Assembly (NCBI GenBank): GCA_005888925.1
Contig: VBCP01000068.1
Coordinates: forward strand, 1 to 41,106
Direction of reading: 5' to 3'
From: Betaproteobacteria bacterium
GTDB taxonomy: Bacteria; Pseudomonadota; Gammaproteobacteria; Burkholderiales; SG8-39
Length of the DNA: 41,106 nucleotides
Made by a program: the position numbers and the translations under genes. Below the pieces are notes generated by a model. That model saw nothing but the letters and a program-made list of their open reading frames with translations, was not told where the DNA came from and made no database searches. Below, in pieces: positions 1 through 7,850 of this stretch. The stretch's first letter is position 1. Every line of letters begins with the position of its first letter.

Positions 1-203
1 GCATGTCGAAGCGCAGCGCCACGTAGCCAAGCGCGGCGAAGAGCTCGGCCACCGTGCGCGAGGTAGTGCTGTCCTTGTTGCTGCCGAAGCCGTGCAGCAC
101 CATGAAGGCCGGCCGGCGCTCGCCCGACTTCATGTCGGCCGGAAGATGGAGGATGCCGGCGAGCTGCAGGCCGGCGCTGGAAAAGTGCACGCGTTGTTCC
201 ATC
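1..203 (-). CDS. Alpha/beta hydrolase, N-terminal part (runs off window)
   Basis: Reading leftward from ATG at 203, 67 codons are open to the window edge. The peptide begins MEQRVHFSSAGLQLAGILHL and contains VLHGFGSNKD, the usual strand-loop carrying the oxyanion hole (HGFG) of alpha/beta hydrolases, then a helix and a second strand (GYVALRFDM). The nucleophile elbow and the rest of the triad lie outside the window, so substrate cannot be given; dienelactone-hydrolase or acyl-peptidase-like serine hydrolases begin this way. It is divergent from the broken Bug gene at 226, with only 22 bp between the two start codons. Confidence 0.72.
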
Positions 204-225
204 GCGCCAGCATAAACTAGGGCCC
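204..225. promoter_or_regulatory. Candidate bidirectional -10 region between divergent starts
   Basis: This is the whole gap between two divergent ATG codons. It is GC-rich at both edges with an A/T core, CATAAACTA. On the plus strand TAAACT and on the minus strand TATGCT match the -10 consensus at 4 of 6 positions and would start transcripts at or just before each start codon. There is no Shine-Dalgarno on either side. The match is weak alone; it is listed because the same arrangement recurs at 3175-3198, 22344-22364 and 28149-28167. Confidence 0.25.
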
Positions 226-1129
226 ATGCGATGGCTCGTCCTCCTCCTCTACTGCGGGCTTGCGTGCGCGCAAGGCTATCCGTCCAAGCCGGTCAAGCTG
301 GTCACGCCCTTCCCGCCCGGCGGCTCAGCCGACGTGATCGCACGGCTGACGGCGCAGAGGCTCGCCGAGAACTTCGGCCAGCCGGCGGTGGTCGACAACC
401 GCGGCGGCGCGGGCGGGCTGGTGGGCACCGAATACGCGGCGAAGCAGCCGCCCGACGGCTACACGCTAGTCCTCATCACCGGCGCCTATCCGGTGCAGGC
501 GGCGATGCTGAAGTCGATGCCCTTCGATCCACCCGTTTGTCATCAGCGTGCGCGCCGATTCGCCGTTTCGCTCACTCGGCGACCTGATCGCCGCGGCGAA
601 GGCGCATCCCGGCAAGCTGAACTATCCCTCCTCGGGAATCGGCACGGTGCATCACCTGTCGGGCGAGCTGCTCAACGCCATGGCCGGCATCGACATGACG
701 CACGTGCCGTTCCGCGGCGGCGCGAGCCCGCTGACCGAGGTGCTCGGCGGGCGCGTCGACCTGCTGCTCGAGGCGATGACGCTGTCGATCGGGCAGATCC
801 AGTCGGGGAAGCTGCGCGCGCTCGCCGTCACCTCGCGCGAGCGCTGGAAGGCGCTGCCGAATGTGCCGAGCGTTGCCGAGACGGTGCCCGGGTATGAAGT
901 GAATTCGTTCATCGGCCTCGGCGCCAGCGGCGGCACGCCGCGCGAGATCGTCGAGCGGCTGAACGCCGAGGTGCGCAAGGCGCTCGCGAGCCCGGATACG
1001 CGCCAGCGCCTCGTCGATCTCGGCGGCGAGCCGGGCGCCTCGAGCCCCGACGAGATGAAGGGCTTCATCGAGCGCGAGATCGCCAAGTGGCGCGAGCTGA
1101 TCGCTGCCCGCCGCATCGAGAAGCAGTGA
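226..1129 (+). pseudogene. Bug/TctC-family solute receptor broken by internal deletion and frameshift
   Basis: Periplasmic receptors of this family bind small carboxylates or aromatic acids for tripartite tricarboxylate transport. Frame 1 (from 226) gives a signal peptide ending ACAQ, the mature start GYPSKPVKLVTPFPPGG, and runs to KSMPFDP at about 531. Frame 2 then continues with PFVISVRADSPF from 533 through the normal C-terminal half (HVPFRGGASP, LPNVPSVAE) to TGA at 1127-1129. Compared with the intact paralogue at 5831, about 13 residues (the usual segment around DFAPV) are missing at the junction, implying loss of roughly 38 nt, a length not divisible by three. Both halves are otherwise well conserved, so the lesion is recent or is an assembly error. 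The stop overlaps the GTG of the next gene. Confidence 0.85.
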
Positions 1130-2028
1130 GATTTCGCCGGCTGGCCGTGCTCGCATCGACCGCGGTGACCGCCGCGTGGCTCGCGTTTCGCCGACGCCCG
1201 GCGCCGGGGCGGTTCACGCGGCGCATCTTCGTCGCGCGAGCCGGCACGCGCTTCTACCACCTGTACCTGCCAAAGGTGTATCGCGGCCAGTCGCTGCCGC
1301 TCGTCGTGATGTTGCATGGCTGCAAGCAGTCGCCCGAAGATTTCGCCGCGGGGACGCGCATGAACCAGGCGGCGGACGAGCTCGGCTTCATCGTCGCCTA
1401 TCCCGGGCAGGCCTGGCGCGCCAACGTCGAGCGCTGCTGGAACTGGTTCCGCGAGCGCGATCAGCAGCGCGATGCGGGAGAGCCCGCGATCATTGCCGGC
1501 ATCACCCGGCAAGTCCTTGCCCGCTTTAACGTGGATGTCCGGCGCGTGTACATCGCCGGATTGTCCGCGGGCGGCTCGATGGCGGCGATCATGGCCACGA
1601 CCTATCCCGAGCTGTACGCGGCGGTCGGCATCCATTCAGGTCTGCCCTACGCGTCGGCACGCGGCGCCGCTACGGCGGCCGCTGCGATGCGCTATAAGCG
1701 CCTCGGTGCAGCGGCGCCTCCCCCGGCGATCCCGACCATCGTGTTTCATGGTGACGCGGACACCACCGTGCATCCCAGCAACGGCCAGTACGCGACCGCT
1801 GGCGCCGAGGTGCACTCCGAGACCGGCGAGGCCGGTGGCCGCAGCTATACGCGCAGCAGGTGTCGCGGCGCGTCGCTGCTGGAGCATTGGCTGGTGCACG
1901 GCGCCGGCCATGCGTGGTCCGGCGGCGATGGCAATGCCTCGTTCGCCGATCCCAAAGGACCGGATGCGACCGGCGAAATGCTGCGGTTCTTCTTCCTAGC
2001 CCAGCGGCCCGAGGAACGGCTCGCCTAG
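1126..2028 (+). CDS. PHB-depolymerase-family serine esterase (LpqC-like)
   Basis: A 300-residue secreted or membrane-anchored esterase. The start is taken as GTG at 1126, which overlaps the preceding TGA (GTGA), an arrangement that recurs in this window. An N-terminal hydrophobic stretch (LAVLASTAVTAAWLAF) follows three arginines. Family landmarks are in order: VVMLHGCKQSPEDF (oxyanion loop typical of esterase PHB depolymerases), the lipase box GLSAGGSMAA with the nucleophilic Ser, FHGDADTTVHP with the catalytic Asp, and GAGHAWSGG with the His. Family members hydrolyse poly(3-hydroxybutyrate), but also feruloyl or acetyl esters, so the substrate is open. The 3' end overlaps the convergent dioxygenase gene by 33 bp. 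Confidence 0.85.
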   Translation: MRFRRLAVLASTAVTAAWLAFRRRPAPGRFTRRIFVARAGTRFYHLYLPKVYRGQSLPLVVMLHGCKQSPEDFAAGTRMNQAADELGFIVAYPGQAWRANVERCWNWFRERDQQRDAGEPAIIAGITRQVLARFNVDVRRVYIAGLSAGGSMAAIMATTYPELYAAVGIHSGLPYASARGAATAAAAMRYKRLGAAAPPPAIPTIVFHGDADTTVHPSNGQYATAGAEVHSETGEAGGRSYTRSRCRGASLLEHWLVHGAGHAWSGGDGNASFADPKGPDATGEMLRFFFLAQRPEERLA

Positions 2029-3174
2029 GTACGTATCGCTCCGCGCTGGCGCCGACTCGGGCCAGCGGGCGTTATCGATCTTCGGCCGCTGCGATGCAGG
2101 CCGCGGCTTGCCGTCCCAGCCGATCTGCTCCATGTAGTAGTAGAGCTGGAACGCGAAGCCGTCCGGGTCGATGGCGAAGGCGCAGTAGTCGATGCCCGGG
2201 AAGAGCTCGGACGGCAGGTACTTGATCTCGGCGCCCTGGCCCTTGAGGAACGTGACAGCGTCCCGCAGTTGCCGGTAGCTGCCCATCTGCAGGCCGAACG
2301 ACATCAGCGTGGTATGCGCGCTCAGGCCAAGCTCGTCGCGCAGCGCGAGCGGATAGAGCGCCATACAGTGATGCTCGGTATTGGCGCGCAGGAACACGCA
2401 GCGATGCCCTTGGTATTCGACCTCCTCGGTGACGGTGAAGCCCAGATCGTCGCGATAGAACGCGAGCATGGCTTCCATGTTCTCCACGAACAGGCGCACC
2501 GGCCCATGCCGCACGATCTTGAACGGCCGCGCGACCTTTTCGATCGGGATGCCCTGCGCAGTCGCGTCGAGCACTTCGGCCAGCTCGGACTTGTGCGGCA
2601 GCTGCGGCGGCTTCGCGTAGCGCACGCCGTACATTTCGCGCGGCTTCGAATAGCCGTCCCAGCCGACTTGTTCGATGCCGTAGTAAAGCTCGTTGGTGTG
2701 CCCTTCCGGATCGGGCGGATAAAAGTGCCAGTTCGAGCCGGGCAGATCGCGTCCCGCGCGGCGGATCGGCTTGCCGCGTTTCGTGAACCAGTCGAAGGCA
2801 TCCGAGATTTCCTGCAGCGAACCGACCTGCCAGGTGATCTGATTAACGGTGCCTTGCGGCTTCGCCGCCCATGCGTTCACCGCGGCATAAGCGCCGCGTG
2901 GAAAGAACACGAACGAATGATGATCGGTGCCGTGGCGCGCGAAGTAACCGATGGTGGGCCCGACCTTACCGCGCTTGTCTTCGGGCAAGCGCGGCGTGAA
3001 GTCGAGCGGATCGGAAATGCGGAAGCCGAGCAAGCGGCAGTAGAAGTCCTTGCTGCGCTCCGGATCCGCAACGTTGAGGCCGAAATGGCCGAGGCGCCGG
3101 ATGCGGAACGGCCGCGGCCAGCGCACGCCGCCGAGGTCGAATTCACCCTGCTCTGCAGGCGAGTCGCGCTTCAT
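1996..3174 (-). CDS. Two-domain VOC / extradiol ring-cleavage dioxygenase-like protein
   Basis: 392 residues forming two vicinal-oxygen-chelate domains, the architecture of type I extradiol dioxygenases, which cleave catechol-type rings with Fe(II). In the N-terminal domain the three metal ligands look complete: H30 (LGHFGLNV), His at 85/86 (TDHHSFVF) and E162 (GHTNELYYG). In the C-terminal domain the equivalent positions are Pro (GPVRLFV), His (TEHHCMALY) and Gln (FAFQLYYY), so that half looks unable to hold the metal. Both halves end with the same signature, LYYxxEQ(V/I)GWDG, showing internal duplication. The gene is divergent from the Rieske gene with a 24 bp gap, supporting a joint role in aromatic breakdown. 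Fosfomycin/glyoxalase-type functions cannot be ruled out. Confidence 0.82.
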   Translation of the reverse strand: MKRDSPAEQGEFDLGGVRWPRPFRIRRLGHFGLNVADPERSKDFYCRLLGFRISDPLDFTPRLPEDKRGKVGPTIGYFARHGTDHHSFVFFPRGAYAAVNAWAAKPQGTVNQITWQVGSLQEISDAFDWFTKRGKPIRRAGRDLPGSNWHFYPPDPEGHTNELYYGIEQVGWDGYSKPREMYGVRYAKPPQLPHKSELAEVLDATAQGIPIEKVARPFKIVRHGPVRLFVENMEAMLAFYRDDLGFTVTEEVEYQGHRCVFLRANTEHHCMALYPLALRDELGLSAHTTLMSFGLQMGSYRQLRDAVTFLKGQGAEIKYLPSELFPGIDYCAFAIDPDGFAFQLYYYMEQIGWDGKPRPASQRPKIDNARWPESAPARSDTYLGEPFLGPLG

Positions 3175-3198
3175 GTCGCTAGTATAAGATCGCCTCGC
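3175..3198. promoter_or_regulatory. Candidate overlapping divergent promoter, leaderless on both strands
   Basis: The gap between the two divergent ATGs holds AGTATAAGAT at 3181-3190. On the plus strand TATAAG (3183-3188) and on the minus strand TATACT (3186-3181) each match the -10 consensus TATAAT at 5 of 6 positions. Starting about 7 nt downstream, transcripts would begin near 3195-3196 (plus) and 3174 (minus), at or within a few bases of the start codons. No Shine-Dalgarno fits either start. No good -35 box was found on either strand, so the call rests on the -10 symmetry. Confidence 0.45.
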
Positions 3199-4503
3199 AT
3201 GATCAGCGTCGAGCAGAACGAACTGATGACGCGCGTCGGGCCCGGCACGCCGTGCGGCAAGCTGCTGCGCCGCTACTGGCAGCCGGTGGCGCTCGCCGAC
3301 GAGATGAGCGGGCCGCGGCCGGTGAGGCCGGTTCGCATCATGGGCGAAAACCTGGTCTTATTCAGGCAGGAGAACCAGTACGGGCTGATCGAGCGCCAGT
3401 GTGCCCATCGCGGCGCCGATCTCGCTTATGGCCGCCTGGAAGACGGCGGACTGCGCTGCTCGTTCCACGGCTGGTTGTTCGACGTCAACGGCAGGTGCCT
3501 GCAGACGCCGGCTGAGCCCGCCGGCAGCCGGCTCTGCGAGCACGTGCGGCTACGCGCCTATCCGGTACAGGAAAAGAGCGGCATCCTCTTCGCCTATCTC
3601 GGCGAGGGCGAGGCGCCGGCGTTCCCGCACTTCGATGCCTTCGTCGCGCCCTCCGAGTACACGTTCGCGTTCAAGGGCTACTGGGACTGCAACTGGCTGC
3701 AGGCGCTCGAGGTCGGCATCGATCCCGCGCACGCTTCGTGGTTGCACAAATTCTTCGAGGACGAGGACCCGGCGGCGAGCTACGGCCGGCAGTTCCGCGG
3801 CCTGCCGTCGGACGCGCAGATCCCGATCTCCAAGCTGCTGCGCGAGTTCGATCGCCCCGAGATTCGCGTCGAGCGCACCGACTACGGCATGCGGCTGCAG
3901 ACGCTGCGCAAGCTGAGCGCTGCGCAGACGCACATCCGCGTCACCAACATTCTCTTTCCCCAGGCGTTCGTCATCCCGATGAACGCCGAGATGACCATCT
4001 CCCAGTGGCACGTTCCGGTCGACGACACCGGCTGCTACTGGTACTCGATCTTCACCAGCTTCGGCGCGCCGGTCGATAAGGACACGATGCGCAACCAGCG
4101 CCTGAAAACTTATCCCGCGCCGGATTACAAGCCTATTTTTGGAAGAAGCAATGGTTGGGGCTTCGACGCCGGCGAGCAGAAGTCGCAGACCTTCACCGGC
4201 ATGGGCTTCGACATCAACATCCACGACCAGTGGGCCTGCGAGTCGCAGGGGCCGATCGCCGACCGCAGCCGGGAGAACCTCGGCAGCACCGACAAGGGCA
4301 TCGTGCTCTATCGCCGGCTGCTGATAGAAGCGATCCGGAAAAACGACGCCGGCGAGCGGCCGCTGATGGTGCTCGATCAGCAAAAAGCGGTCGAGCTCAA
4401 GGGCCCGCCCGCGATCGACGGCATCGGCCCGACCGAAGGCATGGACGAGTACTGGAAGGTCGCGGACGAGAAGCGCCGCCGCCAGTCTGCCTGGGCGGCG
4501 TGA
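3199..4503 (+). CDS. Rieske aromatic ring-hydroxylating oxygenase, alpha subunit (phthalate-dioxygenase type)
   Basis: 434 residues. The start at ATG 3199 gives the family opening MISVEQNELMTRVGPGTP...RRYWQPV seen in phthalate 4,5-dioxygenase-type oxygenases. The [2Fe-2S] site is C68-x-H70 and C87-x2-H90 (QCAHRGAD, RCSFHGW). The catalytic mononuclear iron site is D175-x2-H178-x4-H183 (GIDPAHASWLHK). Such enzymes dihydroxylate aromatic rings or O/N-demethylate them, and need a reductase; none is present in the window. The gene ends TGA overlapping the GTG of the glutamine-synthetase-like gene, so the two are probably co-translated. An open frame extends upstream to 2269 but lies antisense to the VOC gene and is not coding. 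Confidence 0.93.
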   Translation: MISVEQNELMTRVGPGTPCGKLLRRYWQPVALADEMSGPRPVRPVRIMGENLVLFRQENQYGLIERQCAHRGADLAYGRLEDGGLRCSFHGWLFDVNGRCLQTPAEPAGSRLCEHVRLRAYPVQEKSGILFAYLGEGEAPAFPHFDAFVAPSEYTFAFKGYWDCNWLQALEVGIDPAHASWLHKFFEDEDPAASYGRQFRGLPSDAQIPISKLLREFDRPEIRVERTDYGMRLQTLRKLSAAQTHIRVTNILFPQAFVIPMNAEMTISQWHVPVDDTGCYWYSIFTSFGAPVDKDTMRNQRLKTYPAPDYKPIFGRSNGWGFDAGEQKSQTFTGMGFDINIHDQWACESQGPIADRSRENLGSTDKGIVLYRRLLIEAIRKNDAGERPLMVLDQQKAVELKGPPAIDGIGPTEGMDEYWKVADEKRRRQSAWAA

Positions 4504-5864
4504 ACCTCCTCAAAGAGATCGAGAGCCGCGGCCTGAAGGCCGTGCGCTTCTCATTCGCCGACCAGCATGGCGTGCTGCGCGGCAAGACGCTCGCGGCGAG
4601 CGAAGCGAAGAGCGCGCTGGATCGTGGCGTCACGGTAACCAGCACCCTTCTGCTGAAAGACACGTCGCACCGGACCGTCTTCCCGGCTTTCACCCCGGGC
4701 GGCGGCGTCGGCATCCCCGAGCTGCAGGGCGCGGCCGATATCCTGATGATGCCCGACGCTTCGACGTTCCGCGTGCTGCCCTGGGCAGCGGACACGGGCT
4801 GGGTGCTGTGCGACCTGCGGCTGCAGGACGGCGGCGCGGTGCCGTTCGATTCGCGCGCCGTGCTGCGCGAGGCGCTCGAGAAGCTCGGCGACTACGAGTT
4901 CATCGCGGGCCTGGAGGTGGAATTCCACGTCTTCAAGATTGCGAACGCCCGCCTGCAGCCCGAAGACGCGGGGCAGCCGGGCACACCGCCGGACGTGGAG
5001 CTGCTCACCACCGGCTACCAGTACCTCACCGAGCAGCGCTACGACCTGATCGATCCGGTGGTCCAATTGCTGCGCGATGGATTGGCCGAGCTGCAGTTGC
5101 CGCTGCGCTCGTTCGAGGTCGAGTTCGGGCCGAGCCAGTTCGAATTCACGCTCGCGCCGCTCGGCGGGCTCGCGGCGGCCGACGCGATGGTGCTGCTGCG
5201 CAGCGCCGTCAAGCAGATCGCGCGGCGCCACGGCTACCACGCCACCTTCATGTGCCGGCCGAAGCTGCCGAACGTGATGTCGAGCGGCTGGCACCTGCAT
5301 CAATCGCTCGCGAAGGGCGGGCGCAATGCGTTCACGGCCGAGCGCGAGGATCTCTCGGAGACGGGAAAAAACTACCTGGCGGGCCTGCTCGCCCATGCGC
5401 GCGGCGCCTGCGCGTTCAGCACGCCGACGATCAACGGCTACAAGCGCTACCGGCCCTACTCGCTTGCGCCCGATCGCATCATCTGGGGCAAGGAGAATCG
5501 CGGCGCGCTGCTGCGCGTGATCGGCGGCCCGGGCAATCCCGCGACGCGCATCGAGAACCGCATCGGCGAGCCGGCGGCGAACCCGTATCTGTATTTCGCC
5601 TCGCAGATCTATTCCGGGCTCGACGGCATGGCAACGCGCCCCGGCCTGCCGCCTTCCGCCGACACGCCGTACGAGGCGAAGGCTGCGCTCCTGCCGCACA
5701 CCCTCGCCGAGGCCATCGCAGCGCTGCGCCTGGATAAGGCGCTGCGCGAGGGGATCGGTGAAGCGTTCGTCGACTACTACTGCAAGATCAAGGAGGCCGA
5801 GATCGCGCGCTTCAACCTGGAGGTCAGCGAATGGGAGCATCGCGAATACTTCGATCTCTTTTAG
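4500..5864 (+). CDS. Glutamine-synthetase-like gamma-glutamyl ligase
   Basis: 454 residues from GTG 4500 (GTGA overlap with the Rieske stop). The fold landmarks of GS catalytic domains are present: GLEVEFHVF and FEVEFGPSQFEF (metal-binding Glu residues), SSGWHLHQSL (His loop), NGYKRYRP (substrate loop), NRGALLRV and RIENRIGEPAANPYLY (ATP and phosphate-binding Arg, Glu). It is of the short group that includes gamma-glutamylpolyamine synthetase (PuuA) and gamma-glutamylanilide synthase, not the dodecameric GlnA of nitrogen assimilation, judging by divergent loops and context. In aniline degradation a GS-like ligase activates the amine by glutamylation before a Rieske oxygenase acts, so coupling to the Rieske gene suggests an amine-bearing aromatic substrate. 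That is inference. Confidence 0.85.
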   Translation: MNLLKEIESRGLKAVRFSFADQHGVLRGKTLAASEAKSALDRGVTVTSTLLLKDTSHRTVFPAFTPGGGVGIPELQGAADILMMPDASTFRVLPWAADTGWVLCDLRLQDGGAVPFDSRAVLREALEKLGDYEFIAGLEVEFHVFKIANARLQPEDAGQPGTPPDVELLTTGYQYLTEQRYDLIDPVVQLLRDGLAELQLPLRSFEVEFGPSQFEFTLAPLGGLAAADAMVLLRSAVKQIARRHGYHATFMCRPKLPNVMSSGWHLHQSLAKGGRNAFTAEREDLSETGKNYLAGLLAHARGACAFSTPTINGYKRYRPYSLAPDRIIWGKENRGALLRVIGGPGNPATRIENRIGEPAANPYLYFASQIYSGLDGMATRPGLPPSADTPYEAKAALLPHTLAEAIAALRLDKALREGIGEAFVDYYCKIKEAEIARFNLEVSEWEHREYFDLF

Positions 5865-6805
5865 GCGCCGCGCTCGTCGCGGCCGCCGCCACGACCTGCG
5901 CGCAGACCTACCCGTCCAAGCCGATCCGTTTCATCGCGCCGTTCCCGCCCGGCGGCTCGAGCGATGTGCTGTGCCGGGTGCTCGGACAGAAACTCGCGGA
6001 TGTGGCGGGGCAGCCGGTGGTGGTGGAGAACCGCGCCGGCGCAAGCGGCAACATCGGCCACGAGTACGGCGCGAAGCAGCCGGCGGACGGCTACACGCTG
6101 CTGCTCTCGAACAATGCGGCACTCGCGATCAATCCGCATCTCTTCAAGCGCCTCGGGTTCGACCCGCAGGGAGACTTTGCGCCGGTGACGATGGTGGCGA
6201 GCGCGGGCCAGGTGCTGGTCGTGCATCCGTCGGTCGCCGCCACGAGCGTCCAGGAGCTGATCGCGCTTGCAAAGGCGCGGCCCGGGCAACTGCATTTCGG
6301 CTCGGGCGGCAAAGGCATTCCCTCGCATATCGCCGGCGAGACCTTCAAGGTCGCCGCCGGCGTCGACATCGTCCATGTCCCCTACAAGGGGACGGTGCAG
6401 GCCGTCGGCGATCTCGTGGGCGGCCAGGTGCAGCTCGTCTTCTCCGACATGGTGCCGGCGATCCCGCATATCAGGTCAGGAAAGCTGCGCCCGCTCGCGG
6501 TCACCGTCGCTCAGCGCTCGGCGGCGCTGCCCGAAGTGCCGACCATGGACGAAGCGGGCATGCCCGGATTCCGCTCGGTGGTGTGGTGGGCGGTGCTCGT
6601 GCCGCGCGGCACTCCCGGCGAGATCATCGCCCGGCTGAACGGCGTTTTCGGCCGCATCATGAAGCTGCCGGAGGTGCAGGAGCGCTATGCGTCGCTAGGC
6701 GTCTTCACCGAGCACAGCACGCCGCAGCAGGTCACCGAGCGGATAAAGTCCGACCTGCAGGAGTTCGCCAAGATATTGAAAGCGGCCGGCGTCGAAGCGG
6801 AATAA
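5831..6805 (+). CDS. Bug/TctC-family periplasmic solute receptor
   Basis: 324 residues, intact. The start ATG 5831 lies inside the end of the ligase gene (34 bp overlap) and has a good Shine-Dalgarno, GGAGG at 5819-5823. A signal peptide ending TTCAQ is followed by TYPSKPIRFIAPFPPGGSSD, the standard mature N-terminus. Later landmarks are GASGNIGHEYGAKQPADG, VPYKGTVQA, IRSGKLRPLAVT and LPEVPTMDEAG. These proteins capture a carboxylated ligand in the periplasm and deliver it to TctAB-type permeases or act as sensors. The position in the same transcript as the Rieske and ligase genes suggests it recognises their substrate or a related acid. It is a useful reference for the broken paralogue at 226. 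Confidence 0.93.
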   Translation: MGASRILRSLLGAALVAAAATTCAQTYPSKPIRFIAPFPPGGSSDVLCRVLGQKLADVAGQPVVVENRAGASGNIGHEYGAKQPADGYTLLLSNNAALAINPHLFKRLGFDPQGDFAPVTMVASAGQVLVVHPSVAATSVQELIALAKARPGQLHFGSGGKGIPSHIAGETFKVAAGVDIVHVPYKGTVQAVGDLVGGQVQLVFSDMVPAIPHIRSGKLRPLAVTVAQRSAALPEVPTMDEAGMPGFRSVVWWAVLVPRGTPGEIIARLNGVFGRIMKLPEVQERYASLGVFTEHSTPQQVTERIKSDLQEFAKILKAAGVEAE

Positions 6806-6832
6806 GCGCGTTGCGCGAGTGATAATCGTGAT

Positions 6833-6845
6833 CTGTCCCTGATTT
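6833..6845. repeat. Possible remnant of a dispersed extragenic repeat, copy 1
   Basis: CTGTCCCTGATTT sits in the 60 bp gap between the Bug gene and the aldo/keto reductase gene, in GTGATCTGTCCCTGATTTTT. It matches a second site at 14930-14942 (CTGACCCCGATTT) at 11 of 13 positions. The AT-rich flanks stand out from the GC-rich genes around them. No transposase lies nearby. It may be a trace of a small mobile or REP-like sequence, or chance. Confidence 0.25.
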
Positions 6846-6854
6846 TTCGCGCCT

Positions 6855-6860
6855 AAGGAG
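6855..6860 (+). promoter_or_regulatory. Shine-Dalgarno for the aldo/keto reductase
   Basis: AAGGAG five nucleotides upstream of ATG 6866 fixes that start and shows the gene is translated independently of the Bug gene before it. Confidence 0.8.
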
Positions 6861-6865
6861 TTCCA

Positions 6866-7849
6866 ATGGAAATGCGCACCCTCGGCAAGAGCGGCATCAA
6901 GGTCTCTGCCGTCGGCCTCGGCCTGATGTCGATGTCGGGCATCTACGGCAATGCCAACGACGAGGAGTCGATCCGCGTGATCCACTACGCGCTCGACAAG
7001 GGCATCAACTTTCTCGACTCGGCCGACATGTACGGCTGGGGCCACAACGAGGAACTGCTCGGCAAGGCCCTGCGCGGCCGCCGCGAAGGCGTGGTGGTGG
7101 CGACCAAGTTCGGGCAGACCAAGAGCGCCGACGGAAGACAGGACGTGGACGGCAGCCCGGCGTACGTGCTGCGCGCCTGCGAGGCGAGCCTCAAGCGCAT
7201 GGGCATCGAGGTGATCGACGTCTACTACCAGCACCGCGTCGATCCCAAAGTGCCGATCGAGGAGACGGTCGGCGCGATGAAGCGCCTGGTGGAGGCGGGC
7301 AAGGTGCGCGCGCTCGGCCTGTCGGAGGCACGCCCCGACACCATCCGCCGCGCGCACAAGATCCATCCGATCGCCGCCGTGCAGAACGAATATTCCCTTT
7401 TGTATAGGAAAGATGGGGAAGAAACGCTCAGCGCAACGCGAGACCTCGGCATCTCGCTCGTTGCCTACGCGCCCCTCGGGCGCAGCATGCTCACCGGCTC
7501 GGTCAAGGGCAAGGCCGACCTGCCCGACGGCGACCGGCGCCTCGCGCATCCGCGCTTCCAGGGCGAGAACCTCGAGCGCAACGTCAAGATCGTGAAGCGC
7601 CTCGAGGAGATCTCGGTGGAGAAGAAGTGCACGCCGGCGCAGCTGGTGCTCGCGTGGCTCCTGGCGCAGGGCAAGGACATCGTCCCGATCCCGGGCACCA
7701 AGCGCAAGCAGCGCGTCGACGAGAACCTCGACGCGCTCGGGGTCAGGCTCTCGGCGCAGGACCTGAAGCGCATCTCGGAAGTGGCGCCGGTCGGCGCCGG
7801 CGCCGGCCCGCGCTACCCGGACGATGCGATGAAGCGGGTCTACCTGTAG
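6866..7849 (+). CDS. Aldo/keto reductase
   Basis: 327 residues, cytosolic NAD(P)H-dependent carbonyl reductase of the AKR barrel family. The catalytic tetrad is visible: D51 and Y56 (FLDSADMYGWG), K81 (VVATKFG) and H123 (VYYQHRVDP). The C-terminal cofactor motif is IVPIPGTKRKQRVDEN. The insertion and overall sequence resemble the IolS/YghZ-like or AKR13 group, which reduces varied aldehydes and ketones. It follows the Bug gene by 60 bp and runs straight into the EamA transporter gene (1 bp gap). A role in the same catabolic route is likely from position but not shown. Confidence 0.9.
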   Translation: MEMRTLGKSGIKVSAVGLGLMSMSGIYGNANDEESIRVIHYALDKGINFLDSADMYGWGHNEELLGKALRGRREGVVVATKFGQTKSADGRQDVDGSPAYVLRACEASLKRMGIEVIDVYYQHRVDPKVPIEETVGAMKRLVEAGKVRALGLSEARPDTIRRAHKIHPIAAVQNEYSLLYRKDGEETLSATRDLGISLVAYAPLGRSMLTGSVKGKADLPDGDRRLAHPRFQGENLERNVKIVKRLEEISVEKKCTPAQLVLAWLLAQGKDIVPIPGTKRKQRVDENLDALGVRLSAQDLKRISEVAPVGAGAGPRYPDDAMKRVYL

Positions 7850-7850
7850 C

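Noticed and set aside
2269..3198. Upstream extension of the Rieske frame by 310 codons
   Set aside because: It is antisense to the VOC dioxygenase and has no family match; the Rieske N-terminal signature begins at ATG 3199.
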